Below, in pieces: positions 7,062 through 16,115 of a stretch of DNA of 64,000 bases. The stretch covers positions 62,001 to 126,000 of the forward strand of contig NZ_CANMRQ010000009.1 of the NCBI RefSeq assembly GCF_947500325.1, read 5' to 3'. Origin of the DNA: an uncultured Lacinutrix sp. GTDB taxonomy: Bacteria; Bacteroidota; Bacteroidia; Flavobacteriales; Flavobacteriaceae. The position numbers were made by a program, and so were the translations under genes. How positions within the stretch are numbered: position 1 is the stretch's first letter; each line of letters opens with the position of its first letter. Under the pieces are notes generated by a model. That model did not search any database. It was not told the origin of the DNA and saw only the letters and a program-made list of their open reading frames with translations.

Positions 7062-9128
7062 ATGAAAAAATTAAACGAAAAGCAACTAATAGTTGCGAGA
7101 CAGGAGTATAAACCTTACTTGTCTTTAGGAGAAAAAAAGCTATCAAAGCTTAAGTTAAACACAGAAATGAACTTTTTTAGTCAAAAATTGAATACCACTT
7201 TCGAGTCTTTAGGTTGTGTGGGCTATAATTCGGCTAAACAACAACTAACTGCTACCATTAATATTAAACGTGAAACAGGCTATTTAGGTGGATTGTGTAC
7301 AAATGGATCTTACGAATATGTAAGGTTTTATATGGACTACCAAGATGGTAATGGTTGGGAAGATATGGGAGTAGTTGGTGTAAATGTACATGATATTCCT
7401 ACCGAGAAAGATTGTGTACAGAAAGATGAAAAACCTATTACTTATGTTGCTAGATTAGATATAAGTTCTAAAAGGAAATATTGCTCTGTTCCTAATTTAC
7501 CTATTGTAAGAGCTGTTTTATCATGGAATTCTATACCAGAACCTAATGATCCAGATTTAGCTTTAGGGACTTATGTATGGAGTGATACTAAAGATGCTCA
7601 AATTCAAATTGAGCCATACAAATTTTTTATCCCAGATTTTACAGTATTTGAAATAGACGACATACTAAATACAGCTATTTTAAATCCTAATTTGTCTTTA
7701 AACCAATTAACTTTAGGTCAACCTGAAAAAAAACTTGAACTTGATAAAGTAAAGACCACAATTACACCAAAAGCATTAAATTTTAATGAGCTATCATTAC
7801 TATATAATAATGAGAAAATTGAGCCACATCGTTTTGGGTATAAAGAATTACAAAAAGTAATAAATACACCATATTCATCAGATATTGCTAGCATTTCAAA
7901 TTTATTTGAACTTAACAATTGGAGTTTAGCAGAAAGTTTAGAACAATTGTATAATATAGAATGTAATAATGAATATGAAGAATTGGTTTGCGTTGGAGCA
8001 GATTATAATCGTGAAGCTTTAGTAGGGACATTTAAAGTTAAAAAAAGCTCAGGATACAGTGGTGATTTATGTAGTGACGGAAGTAAAGAGTACGTATCTT
8101 TCTGGGTGCAAACCGAAGAAAATTGCGAATGGGTACATGCAGGAACGACCTCTGTAAATGTTTACGATATTCCAGATGTGCCAGATGATGGACTGTTTTA
8201 TTCAGCTGTATTACCTTATAAATTTAACGGTCTTAAAAAAGACTGTCAACAACCTCAGGTGCTTAAGGTAAAAGCAGTTTTATCATGGAACGTTGCCCCA
8301 GAAGATATGGGATGCCCAAGATGGGGAGATATTTTAGAGTCTTATGTGCAATTACAACCAGAAGAAGTTTCGATTGGCGTAGGTCCAGAAATGAAAGCGA
8401 TAGGTGGTATTCATGTAGATTATATTAATAACATGGGATTCTCTATGTTAAATGCTCACTTTAGATATTCAGGATTACCAGTTACTCTAGATAGCGCTTT
8501 TGCTGGAGTTGTAGTAGTAGAAGCTGAGACTAACAAATTTGATGGACAATCTTATAAAATAAGAGTAGATAATTTAGATACTGGAGAAAGTTATTATGAA
8601 GATACTGCATTTAGAAAAGATGATATTTTTGATTGGTCTTATGCAGATCCAGTTACTAAAGAATATACTTATTATGGAGACGCTACAAATAATTCACTCA
8701 ATATTGTAGCAAGATTTAGACCAAGATATGCAAACAATAGAATTAGAGTTACTATTGAACATTCAGACTTAACATCTTATAGTAAGGTTATTCAAATGGA
8801 TAATATCTCTCCAAAATTAACACTTAATATAGATAATTATGGAGACTGCTCGCATTTTGTAAAAGGAAGTATTATTACTGGAAATTATGAAGTTGAAGAA
8901 ACATACTTAGATGCTTTTACATTAAGTACAACAGTAGCAGATCCTGCAAATTTAATTGTTGCTAGTGGTGTAGCTTCAAATGCTGGAAACTTCTCAATTG
9001 TTACATCGTCTTCTAAAAATTGCGGTGATATTGTATTGTCTGCTAGACCTAGAACAGTTGTTAATAGTGTTAGCATGCACTCTTCAGTACCAAAAAGAAG
9101 GATTATATGTTTAAAAGATCCTAGTTAA
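7062..9128 (+). CDS. Orphan protein with internal duplication, unknown function
   Basis: A 688-aa protein without a signal peptide or membrane segment, beginning MKKLNEKQLIVARQEYKPYL. It contains two copies of a ~125-residue beta-rich module, at about 55-185 and 305-430. Both share the order CVG, then (T)GY.G.LC..GS.EYV.F, then V.V.DIP, then a Cys-containing strand, then VRAVLSWN or VKAVLSWN. Each copy has conserved Cys residues. The C-terminal ~250 residues form a different beta-rich, Ig-like region with IGGIHVDYINNMGF and Lys/Arg-rich ends. I do not recognise the family. It is a monocistronic gene with a strong terminator. Cysteine-rich modules in a protein without an export signal are unusual; leaderless secretion or a phage-tail-like or toxin-delivery role would be guesses. 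Confidence 0.85.
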   Translation: MKKLNEKQLIVARQEYKPYLSLGEKKLSKLKLNTEMNFFSQKLNTTFESLGCVGYNSAKQQLTATINIKRETGYLGGLCTNGSYEYVRFYMDYQDGNGWEDMGVVGVNVHDIPTEKDCVQKDEKPITYVARLDISSKRKYCSVPNLPIVRAVLSWNSIPEPNDPDLALGTYVWSDTKDAQIQIEPYKFFIPDFTVFEIDDILNTAILNPNLSLNQLTLGQPEKKLELDKVKTTITPKALNFNELSLLYNNEKIEPHRFGYKELQKVINTPYSSDIASISNLFELNNWSLAESLEQLYNIECNNEYEELVCVGADYNREALVGTFKVKKSSGYSGDLCSDGSKEYVSFWVQTEENCEWVHAGTTSVNVYDIPDVPDDGLFYSAVLPYKFNGLKKDCQQPQVLKVKAVLSWNVAPEDMGCPRWGDILESYVQLQPEEVSIGVGPEMKAIGGIHVDYINNMGFSMLNAHFRYSGLPVTLDSAFAGVVVVEAETNKFDGQSYKIRVDNLDTGESYYEDTAFRKDDIFDWSYADPVTKEYTYYGDATNNSLNIVARFRPRYANNRIRVTIEHSDLTSYSKVIQMDNISPKLTLNIDNYGDCSHFVKGSIITGNYEVEETYLDAFTLSTTVADPANLIVASGVASNAGNFSIVTSSSKNCGDIVLSARPRTVVNSVSMHSSVPKRRIICLKDPS

Positions 9129-9150
9129 TATCTCTTTCTAGAGGAAACAA

Positions 9151-9183
9151 AAAGCAGTTCTAAATTTAGAACTGCTTTTTTTA
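9151..9183 (+). terminator. Bidirectional Rho-independent terminator
   Basis: The stem AAAGCAGTTC / GAACTGCTTT is followed by T runs in both directions. It serves the 688-aa orphan on the plus strand and the SRPBCC gene on the minus strand. Confidence 0.9.
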
Positions 9184-9202
9184 TTAAGTAACTGTATATA
9201 AC

Positions 9203-10225
9203 TTATTTTACAGCTATATAAATTTCAGTTTTTAAATCTGCAGGATTAGGAGTATTCATTGGAGAATTAAGATAAGATTCCAAATTTGGACCAGTTTCAA
9301 TTTGTTCTAGTCCACTATCCTTTATTTTTTTAGTAGCAGTTTCCCATGCTTCTTTTAGATTATCATAACTTCCATTTAGAGTTGTTTTAACTGCTTTAAA
9401 CGGTTCAAGTTGACCAGTAAGTATATTACTGTCTGTAGTTATAACTTTTGCAGTCGTAGGAACACAACAAGAAAACATAACTGAGTTATTTGTTTCATCC
9501 CATTTATGATATAAAACATAAGGAGCTCCAGCTTTAGTAATGTTGTTTTTTTGAGCATAACCAATTACTTCTTGATACATTTGCCCCATTTTATTTTGAA
9601 AATCTTGAAAGTTTGTTGCTGTAGTATTGTAAATATAAAAACCTCCACTATGTTGTGTTGTTTCTTTATCTACTACAATACTATATTTTTTCATATTAAC
9701 TTGTACTATGCTATCTAGTTTTTCAAGACTGCGTTCATATTCTGGTCCAATTTGTTTTTCCATGCCACCCATTAAAGCCGAAAAAGCTTTAAAAGCAAAT
9801 GGTAAATCTTTACCTGCTATATCCCAAGTGACTTCTGTAGAACCATCAGTATTAGGTTTAAAGGTCCATGATACATCAGACTTTGGGAATTCAGCAAATT
9901 GCATTTCTTGAGTTATAGACTTATTAGGAGTAGTTTTTATAGTTTTCATAGTACCAATGCCATCTTTGTCTTCCCAAGAATAAGAGCCACCAATACCTTC
10001 AGTTTTTTCAGGAAGAGTTATGGTCATATTCGGATCTTTTTCAACCCAAGAAGACCAAGTAGACCAGTTTTTAAAATCTACAACATTATTGTATACTACG
10101 GCTGCGGGTGCTTGTATTGTTTTGGTTCTTGTAACTTTAAACTCATTAGGTTGCACTGCTATATATATAGCTAACGCTATAATAGCAATAAGTAACAAGA
10201 AGAAAATATATTTTAATGCTTTCAT
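9203..10225 (-). CDS. Membrane-anchored SRPBCC protein with GyrI-like domain
   Basis: A 340-aa two-domain protein. One N-terminal hydrophobic helix (about 5-25) anchors it. It is followed by an SRPBCC (polyketide cyclase/START-like) ligand-binding domain (about 30-175) with the typical opening VTRTKTIQAPAAVVYNNVVDFKNWSTW cut by short loops. The C-terminal half (about 180-340) resembles the GyrI-like/AraC effector-binding domain, with GFYIYNTTATNFQDFQNKM and YVLYHKWDE. Both folds bind hydrophobic small molecules, so a sensing or sequestering role is likely, but no enzymatic residues are evident. It is divergent from the M49 peptidase gene. Confidence 0.85.
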   Translation of the reverse strand: MKALKYIFFLLLIAIIALAIYIAVQPNEFKVTRTKTIQAPAAVVYNNVVDFKNWSTWSSWVEKDPNMTITLPEKTEGIGGSYSWEDKDGIGTMKTIKTTPNKSITQEMQFAEFPKSDVSWTFKPNTDGSTEVTWDIAGKDLPFAFKAFSALMGGMEKQIGPEYERSLEKLDSIVQVNMKKYSIVVDKETTQHSGGFYIYNTTATNFQDFQNKMGQMYQEVIGYAQKNNITKAGAPYVLYHKWDETNNSVMFSCCVPTTAKVITTDSNILTGQLEPFKAVKTTLNGSYDNLKEAWETATKKIKDSGLEQIETGPNLESYLNSPMNTPNPADLKTEIYIAVK

Positions 10226-10288
10226 AAGTGGTGTTTTTGATTAGGTATTACCAAAAATACAATTTTTTAATGTTTTTATAAATAACCT

Positions 10289-10296
10289 TACTTTTG
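10289..10296 (+). promoter_or_regulatory. Candidate -7 box for the M49 peptidase gene
   Basis: TACTTTTG fits TAnnTTTG exactly, 26 bp before the ATG at 10323. The -33 region is only T-rich. Confidence 0.45.
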
Positions 10297-10322
10297 TTAG
10301 AAACTAATTAAAATGTATAATA

Positions 10323-12365
10323 ATGAAATTTAGACCCATAATTGGAATTGCTTTAGTAACAGCCTTTTTATTTTCTTGTGGAAATGATACTAATAAAGCT
10401 GAAGTTGAAAGTAAAAAAGAACCAACAGTAGTTAAGGACTTTAATTTTAATGTAGAAGAATTTGCAGATATTAAAGTATTACGTTATAAAATACCTGGTT
10501 GGGAAAATTTAAGCTTGAAAGAGCAGAAACTAGTATATTATCTTACACAGGCAGGTTTAGCCGGACGAGATATTATGTGGGATCAAAATTACAGGCATAA
10601 CCTAAAAATTAGAAAAGCCTTAGAAGCTATTTATAAGAATTATAAAGGTGATAAAAAGTCTGATAATTGGAATGCCTTTACTATTTATTTAAAGCGTGTT
10701 TGGTTCTCTAATGGTATTCACCATCATTATTCTAATGATAAAATAAAACCAGAGTTTTCTTCAGATTATTTAAAAGAATTATTGACAGCTACTAATGTTA
10801 CATTAGAAGGCGAGGCTTTTGATGTGATCTTTAATGATAAAGATCCAAAAAAAGTTAATCTAACAAAAGATGTCGATAACGTATTATTATCTGCAGTTAA
10901 TTTTTATGGGCCGGATGTAACTACTAAAGATGTTGAAAATTTTTATAAAACTAAGATATCACCTAATGCAGATAAGCCATTGTCATTTGGTTTAAACTCT
11001 CAATTAATAAAAGAAAATGGTGTTCTTAAAGAGCGTGTTTATAAATCTGGAGGATTATATGGTGCTGCTATTGATGAGATTGTAAAATGGCTGGAGTTAG
11101 CAAAAGGAGTTGGTGAAAATCAAGAACAAGTTAATGCACTAGGTTTATTAATTAATTATTATAAGACAGGAGACTTACAAACTTGGGATGATTATAATGT
11201 TGCTTGGACTGCAGCAACAGATGGAAACATAGACTATATTAATAGTTTTATTGAAGTATATAATGATCCAGCAGGTTATAGAGGATCTTATGAAACGATT
11301 GTACAAATAAAGGATTTTGACATGTCTGAAAAAATGTCTGTTCTTTCTGCAAATGCGCAATGGTTTGAAGATAATTCACCTTTAATGGATGCGCATAAAA
11401 AGAAAAATGTTGTAGGTGTAACCTATAAAGTTGTTAATGTTGCAGGAGAAGCCGGTGATGCTTCACCAAGTACACCAATAGGTGTAAATTTACCTAATGC
11501 AAATTGGATTCGTGCAGCTGTTGGAAGTAAATCAGTGTCTTTAGGAAATATTATTCATGCTTATAACAATGCAGGAAGTAGTGGACGCTTAAAAGAGTTT
11601 GTGCATGATGAAGAGGAATTAAAATTAGAAGAAAAACATGGACAGTTGGCAGATAAATTACATACAGCATTACATGAAGTTATTGGGCATGCTTCTGGAC
11701 AATTAAATCCTGGTGTTGGAGAAACTAAAGAAACGCTTAAAAAGTACGCATCAACTTTAGAAGAAGGTCGTGCAGATTTAGTTGGACTGTATTATTTATA
11801 CGATTCTAAATTACAAGAGTTAGGTCTAGTAAAAGATTGGAAAGCGGTTGGAATGGCTGCTTACGATGGTTACATTAGAAACGGTTTAATAACACAGCTT
11901 ATTAGATTAAAATTAGGAGATGATGTAGAAGAAGCTCATATGGTTAACAGACAATGGGTTTCTGCTTGGGTATTCGAAAAAGGCTTAGCAGATAATGTTA
12001 TTGAAAAAGTAACTAAAGACGGGAAAACGTATTTTAATATTAACGATTATGATAAGTTACATGAGTTATTCGGACAATTATTACGAGAAACACAACGTAT
12101 AAAATCTGAAGGTGATTACAAAGCAGTAGAAGCCTTGGTAGAAGGTTATGGTGTAAAAGTAGATCAGGCTATACATGAAGAGGTATTAAAACGTAATGAA
12201 CAGTTTCCATCGCCACCTTACAGTGGTTTTGTAAACCCAGTTTTAGTGCCAGAAACTAATGATGCTGGAGAAATTACTAAAATTAACGTCACGCAACCAG
12301 ATACGTTTGATGGGCAAATGTTAGAGTATAGTAAGAACTATAGTTTCTTGCCTGAAGTGAACTAG
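10323..12365 (+). CDS. Dipeptidyl-peptidase III family (M49) zinc peptidase, lipoprotein
   Basis: Lipidated metallopeptidase of 680 aa with lipobox FLFSC near residue 19. The M49 zinc-binding signature is present as H-E-V-I-G-H (His451-His456), with the second motif E-E-G-R-A-D (480-485) supplying the third zinc ligand. The family removes dipeptides from peptide N-termini. Bacteroidota members carry the shorter HExxGH motif seen here rather than the eukaryotic HELLGH, and EEGRAD in place of EECRAE. Periplasmic or outer-membrane peptide scavenging is the probable role. A clear terminator follows. Confidence 0.92.
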   Translation: MKFRPIIGIALVTAFLFSCGNDTNKAEVESKKEPTVVKDFNFNVEEFADIKVLRYKIPGWENLSLKEQKLVYYLTQAGLAGRDIMWDQNYRHNLKIRKALEAIYKNYKGDKKSDNWNAFTIYLKRVWFSNGIHHHYSNDKIKPEFSSDYLKELLTATNVTLEGEAFDVIFNDKDPKKVNLTKDVDNVLLSAVNFYGPDVTTKDVENFYKTKISPNADKPLSFGLNSQLIKENGVLKERVYKSGGLYGAAIDEIVKWLELAKGVGENQEQVNALGLLINYYKTGDLQTWDDYNVAWTAATDGNIDYINSFIEVYNDPAGYRGSYETIVQIKDFDMSEKMSVLSANAQWFEDNSPLMDAHKKKNVVGVTYKVVNVAGEAGDASPSTPIGVNLPNANWIRAAVGSKSVSLGNIIHAYNNAGSSGRLKEFVHDEEELKLEEKHGQLADKLHTALHEVIGHASGQLNPGVGETKETLKKYASTLEEGRADLVGLYYLYDSKLQELGLVKDWKAVGMAAYDGYIRNGLITQLIRLKLGDDVEEAHMVNRQWVSAWVFEKGLADNVIEKVTKDGKTYFNINDYDKLHELFGQLLRETQRIKSEGDYKAVEALVEGYGVKVDQAIHEEVLKRNEQFPSPPYSGFVNPVLVPETNDAGEITKINVTQPDTFDGQMLEYSKNYSFLPEVN

Positions 12366-12386
12366 TATAGAATATATCTTGTATTT

Positions 12387-12419
12387 AAAAAGCCTTAATC
12401 CATAAGATTAAGGCTTTTT
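12387..12419 (+). terminator. Rho-independent terminator
   Basis: The 14-bp stem AAAAAGCCTTAATC / GATTAAGGCTTTTT with loop CATAA follows the M49 gene. The symmetry also allows use by the convergent minus-strand gene at 12458. Confidence 0.9.
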
Positions 12420-12457
12420 GTTATATAAATAATTCATCAACGACATTTAACTTGTAA

Positions 12458-13177
12458 TTAGTTTTTTAATTCTGTCCCTTTGCTTTCTGAAATAGAAAAT
12501 CCAATATTAATGCCTATACCTAACCACGGTTTTTTATTATATTTCCAATTGGTTTCTTTATCATTGTTTCCTAATAAATCTAAACCATAAAAAAGTCCAA
12601 GATTTATGTTTTTGTCAAAATGCAGTATTACACCACTTGATATAGAAAAGGCACTAGCGGTTCTATCTTTTTCAACATCACTATTTTTATTGTTTAAATT
12701 AATGGTTGAGAGCCCTATTCCAATTGCTGGTTCATATAGCCATTTTTCTTTGATTTCTCTATTGAATCTAAATTGAAAACCAATGTTCATCCCAAAATTT
12801 ATGTTTTGTTCAAAATCAAAATCATCAATTCTAATTTTGAATGGGATAGTATAAAATCCAGCTCTTACTCCTTTAAAATTAGAATAAACTTGAGTTGTAT
12901 ATTTATTAAATTTTGATTTTTCAATTGAATGGGTTAGTAAAGTACTGTCTTTTTCTACAAATTTTTTATTTAAATCGTTGTTTCCAAATGGGTATACTCT
13001 AAAAATAACCTTTCCAGTATTTGTTGTATCAATTACTCTTATAGCGTATCCTTCTTTAAATTGGAGATTACTTTCATCTTCGTAAAGAGTATTAAATCTG
13101 TAGCTTCCTTTTAATTCTTGAGCAAAAAAAGTTGTATGAACAGTAAATAATACTAAAAATAAATAATATTTTTTCAT
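12458..13177 (-). CDS. Outer-membrane beta-barrel-like protein, probable target of the neighbouring two-component system
   Basis: A 239-aa protein with a signal peptide (about 1-19, ending TTFFAQ). It then shows alternating polar/hydrophobic strands and a Gly-rich C-terminus (KPWLGIGINIGFSI), as in small Bacteroidota outer-membrane barrels. I recognise no named family. It lies immediately downstream of the LuxR-type regulator gene but has its own promoter region: the -7 box TATGTTTG at 13205-13212 and, at 13235-13252, a palindrome nearly identical to the one before the whole regulator operon. It is therefore the best visible candidate for a regulated target. Confidence 0.75.
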   Translation of the reverse strand: MKKYYLFLVLFTVHTTFFAQELKGSYRFNTLYEDESNLQFKEGYAIRVIDTTNTGKVIFRVYPFGNNDLNKKFVEKDSTLLTHSIEKSKFNKYTTQVYSNFKGVRAGFYTIPFKIRIDDFDFEQNINFGMNIGFQFRFNREIKEKWLYEPAIGIGLSTINLNNKNSDVEKDRTASAFSISSGVILHFDKNINLGLFYGLDLLGNNDKETNWKYNKKPWLGIGINIGFSISESKGTELKN

Positions 13178-13204
13178 GATTTCTAGTTTTGATTATTAGT
13201 GATT

Positions 13205-13212
13205 CAAACATA
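13205..13212 (-). promoter_or_regulatory. -7 promoter box of the outer-membrane-like gene
   Basis: Read on the minus strand, TATGTTTG fits TAnnTTTG exactly. It lies 22 bp downstream of the 18-bp palindrome, which would centre the palindrome roughly 43-45 bp before the transcription start, a usual activator position. No TTG is found at the -33 position. Confidence 0.55.
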
Positions 13213-13234
13213 GAAATCTAGTGTATGTAATAAC

Positions 13235-13252
13235 ATACCCAATAAAAGGTAT
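13235..13252 (-). promoter_or_regulatory. 18-bp palindromic operator, copy 1
   Basis: ATACCCAATAAAAGGTAT on the plus strand has half-sites ATACC and GGTAT separated by 8 bp. It differs by one base from the copy at 17733-17750. It ends 57 bp upstream of the 12458-13177 gene. Probable binding site of the adjacent LuxR-type response regulator (inference). Confidence 0.65.
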
Positions 13253-13254
13253 AT

Positions 13255-13878
13255 CTAAAACTTATATTTTTTTTCTAAAGCATAACGCATTAATTCACCT
13301 TTGCCTTTAAGACCAAGTATACGAACCATGTTTTTTCTATGCGTATCCACGGTATGTATTCCTATAAAAAGTAACTCACCAATTTCACGAGAAGTTTTAC
13401 CTTGGGCAATCAATTCTAGAATTTGGATTTGGCGTTTCGTTAAGACTCCTTTTTTAGAAGATTTAGCATTAGACTGTAATGAATTTGTATCAATATTAGC
13501 GTCGTAATAGGTTTCTCCTCTTTTTATGGCTTCAATGGCATCTTTAACTTCATTTAGAGATGAGTTTTTTAATAAATACCCAGAAGCACCTGCGGCAACC
13601 ATTTGTTCAATAGCATCTAACTGGTCAAACATAGTAAACGCTAATACTTTTATTTCAGGGAATTCTTTTTTTATCTGTTTTGTAGCTGTAATACCATCCA
13701 TTTTTGGCATTCTAATATCAGTAATTACAATATTTGGACGTTTAAGTCTAACAATATCTAATAACTCTTCGCCATTATTTGCAGTACCAACTATAGATAA
13801 ATTATCTTCATATTCAAGAAGGAGTTTAATACCGTCAATTAACGATTGATGATCTTCTGCAATAGCTAATCGTATCAT
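13255..13878 (-). CDS. LuxR/NarL-type response regulator
   Basis: A 207-aa transcription factor. The receiver domain (1-120) has acidic residues at 8-9, the phospho-acceptor Asp54 in IVITDIRMPK, and the conserved Lys near 105 (YLLKNSS). The C-terminal LuxR helix-turn-helix (about 145-205) contains VLTKRQIQILELIAQG and the recognition segment SREIGELLFIGIHTVDTHRKNM. Its start overlaps the sensor kinase stop by 4 bp (ATGA), so it is the output partner of that kinase. The shared palindrome before its own operon and before the neighbouring gene suggests autoregulation. Confidence 0.95.
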   Translation of the reverse strand: MIRLAIAEDHQSLIDGIKLLLEYEDNLSIVGTANNGEELLDIVRLKRPNIVITDIRMPKMDGITATKQIKKEFPEIKVLAFTMFDQLDAIEQMVAAGASGYLLKNSSLNEVKDAIEAIKRGETYYDANIDTNSLQSNAKSSKKGVLTKRQIQILELIAQGKTSREIGELLFIGIHTVDTHRKNMVRILGLKGKGELMRYALEKKYKF

Positions 13879-15662
13879 AATGGGATATCTATTATTATGG
13901 TAGTACCTTGGTTAATTTGAGATTCTATTTTAATGTCGCCTTCTAAATGCTCTATTCTTTTCTCTATACTATGCAATCCCATGCCGTTATTTTTTAGAAT
14001 CTTACTAGTATCAAAACCTTTACCATTATCTTCTATCATAATATTTAAACTGTCTTCATGATTGGTTATATTAATAGTAGCTTCAGAAGCTTTAGCATGT
14101 TTAACAATATTCGCAATGAGTTCTTGTATAATTCTAAAAATAGTAAGCTCTAGGCTGTTTTCTAATCGCTTTTCTAAACCATGATCTATAACATCAATGG
14201 TGATTTTATTTGCTATTGAAATTTTATTAGCCATTTCGTTTATAGCTTTTAAAAGGCCTTGTTTGGCTATTACACCAGAGTTTTTTGCATGGGCAACAGT
14301 TCTTATTTTATTATAAGCTTCGTCTATTAATTGGTTGGTTTTTGCATATAGTTCAGGTGTTTGTTTTTCTTTTAGCGTATTAAAATGGAGTTTAACAGTA
14401 GCCATAAGCCCGCCTAAATCATCATGTAAGTCATTAGCAATACGTTGTCGTTCTTTTTCTTGACCTTCAATCATGGCATCAATGGCACTTAGTTCCTGTT
14501 CCTTAAGAATAGTTGCTAACTTTTGAGTTTCTAATTCTTTTTCTTGCTCAGCTAGTTTTTGTTTTCGTTTAGTGTTTTTTTGAAGTAGAAAAAATAGTAT
14601 GGTCCCAAAAAGTAATAAAGTACCTAATAATAAAGCTACATTTTTATTCTTTTCTTTTTTTCTTTGTTCAATTAAAATTTGTTTTTCATCTTCTGCTTTT
14701 TCAGCACGTAATGTTGCATTATCATATTGTTCTTTTATTTCTGAAATAGCTATATTTTGATTGATATCATTAATACTGTCTTTAAGTTGAATATAGCGTT
14801 CTAAATATTTGCTAAAGTTTCTATAATCTTTTTTTCCTTTGTATGCTTCATATAAGTTTTTAGAAAAAACTAATTCAGATTTAGGAATGTTTTTTTTTAT
14901 TTGAATAGAATCTGCTTTTAGATAATACTTCAAGGCATTATTATAATCTTTTAAATTATAATGAGCTTTACCTTGATTATTATAGTTATATGCAATGGTT
15001 TGCGTGTCATTATATTTAAAAAAGACAGGTAAAGATTTTTTAAAATAATAAAGCGCAGAATCAGGGTTTTTTATATAATCATTAAATACACTTCCTTTAT
15101 TCATAAGTCCATAAGCGATGTACAAAGTGTCTTTGTTCTTTTGAGAAAGTTTAATGTACCTGTCAAAATACTCATTCGCTAAGTTGCCTTTTTCTTCATC
15201 CATATAATTAGATGCAATTCTATAATAAATTGATCTTAAAGCTTTATAATCATTTTTTAAAGAAGCATATTGTTTTAACTCATCTAAAATGGACTCAGTT
15301 TCAATTTTAATATCATTTTGATGACTTAAGATCTTTAGAATATTAATATTACAATTGGCTACATTTTTAATACTATCTGTTTTAATAAAAAGTACTTTTG
15401 CTTTGAGCGTTTGTTTGTAGGCAATTCCATGATTATCATTCATCAAATGTGCTTCTCCTAAAAAATAATAGACTAAAGCTTTATCATAAGTTGTAGCTTT
15501 AAGTGTGTCTATTTTTTCTAAAAGGCTTATGGCTTTATTAGCTTTGTAATTATTTAATTCACTATAAACTTTATCTAAATTTATGTTTTGAGAAAAACAG
15601 GAACAAGTAAGCATAAATATGCTTACTTGTATTAATAAATTATATTGCTTGAGTTTATTCAC
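13875..15662 (-). CDS. TPR-containing sensor histidine kinase (HisKA_3 type)
   Basis: A 595-aa kinase with an N-terminal signal segment (about 1-24). TPR-like helical repeats (about 30-300) form a probably periplasmic sensor. A coiled coil (about 310-340) and one membrane helix (341-360) follow, then a cytoplasmic coiled coil. The dimerisation/phospho-acceptor motif ERQRIANDLHDDLGG places the phosphorylated His at 413. A HATPase domain follows, with ELIANIVKHAKAS and the G-boxes DNGKGFD and NGMGLHSIEKR. The layout is the typical Bacteroidota NarX-like sensor. It is the fourth gene of a five-gene operon, 10 bp after the 146-aa protein. A protein or peptide signal is likely given the TPR sensor. 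Confidence 0.93.
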   Translation of the reverse strand: MNKLKQYNLLIQVSIFMLTCSCFSQNINLDKVYSELNNYKANKAISLLEKIDTLKATTYDKALVYYFLGEAHLMNDNHGIAYKQTLKAKVLFIKTDSIKNVANCNINILKILSHQNDIKIETESILDELKQYASLKNDYKALRSIYYRIASNYMDEEKGNLANEYFDRYIKLSQKNKDTLYIAYGLMNKGSVFNDYIKNPDSALYYFKKSLPVFFKYNDTQTIAYNYNNQGKAHYNLKDYNNALKYYLKADSIQIKKNIPKSELVFSKNLYEAYKGKKDYRNFSKYLERYIQLKDSINDINQNIAISEIKEQYDNATLRAEKAEDEKQILIEQRKKEKNKNVALLLGTLLLFGTILFFLLQKNTKRKQKLAEQEKELETQKLATILKEQELSAIDAMIEGQEKERQRIANDLHDDLGGLMATVKLHFNTLKEKQTPELYAKTNQLIDEAYNKIRTVAHAKNSGVIAKQGLLKAINEMANKISIANKITIDVIDHGLEKRLENSLELTIFRIIQELIANIVKHAKASEATINITNHEDSLNIMIEDNGKGFDTSKILKNNGMGLHSIEKRIEHLEGDIKIESQINQGTTIIIDIPL

Positions 15663-15672
15663 TAAATTTATA

Positions 15673-16113
15673 TTAACCTCCTACTAAAATGTTTCCTTTT
15701 TTTACGTCTGGAATTGTTGCGGTGTCATAACAATCAGAGCATACTTCCTTAAGATGTTCTCCTTTAAAAAGTTCGTCAGGGAAAAAAATAATTCTAGAAA
15801 CTTGAACTTTTTTAAAATCACAACCATTTTTTATTGGAAAGGGAATATTTGTTGTTGTAGAGTTGTCAAATCCTTTAATTTGTAGTTCGTGACAATTATT
15901 TGAATCGTCACAGTTTTTTCCAGTTATGGCTTCAATGCTACCTATTTGATAGCCATTTATATTATTATTAGTTATAGTTAATTCTGTCGCTATTCTTCCT
16001 TGCCATTTAGTGAATTTTCCTTTAATGTAGGTGTTATTAGCTTTGTTATGGAATAAAAAATATTCCTTTTTTGGATTACCTATTTCTACAGGTTCTTCGC
16101 TAGATGTTTTCAT
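15673..16113 (-). CDS. Unknown 146-aa protein in protease/two-component operon
   Basis: Soluble protein without a signal peptide, beginning MKTSSEEPVEIGNPKKEYFL. It has strand-rich segments, two close Cys pairs (CDDSNNC and CSDC) and a Gly-rich end (KKGNILVGG). The CSDC pair could bind metal or form a disulfide. It starts 2 bp after the protease stop codon and ends 10 bp before the kinase, so it is made together with both. It might be a protease substrate or partner; its glycine-rich C-terminus and cytoplasmic location fit but do not prove this. No family recognised. Confidence 0.75.
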   Translation of the reverse strand: MKTSSEEPVEIGNPKKEYFLFHNKANNTYIKGKFTKWQGRIATELTITNNNINGYQIGSIEAITGKNCDDSNNCHELQIKGFDNSTTTNIPFPIKNGCDFKKVQVSRIIFFPDELFKGEHLKEVCSDCYDTATIPDVKKGNILVGG

Positions 16114-16115
16114 AA

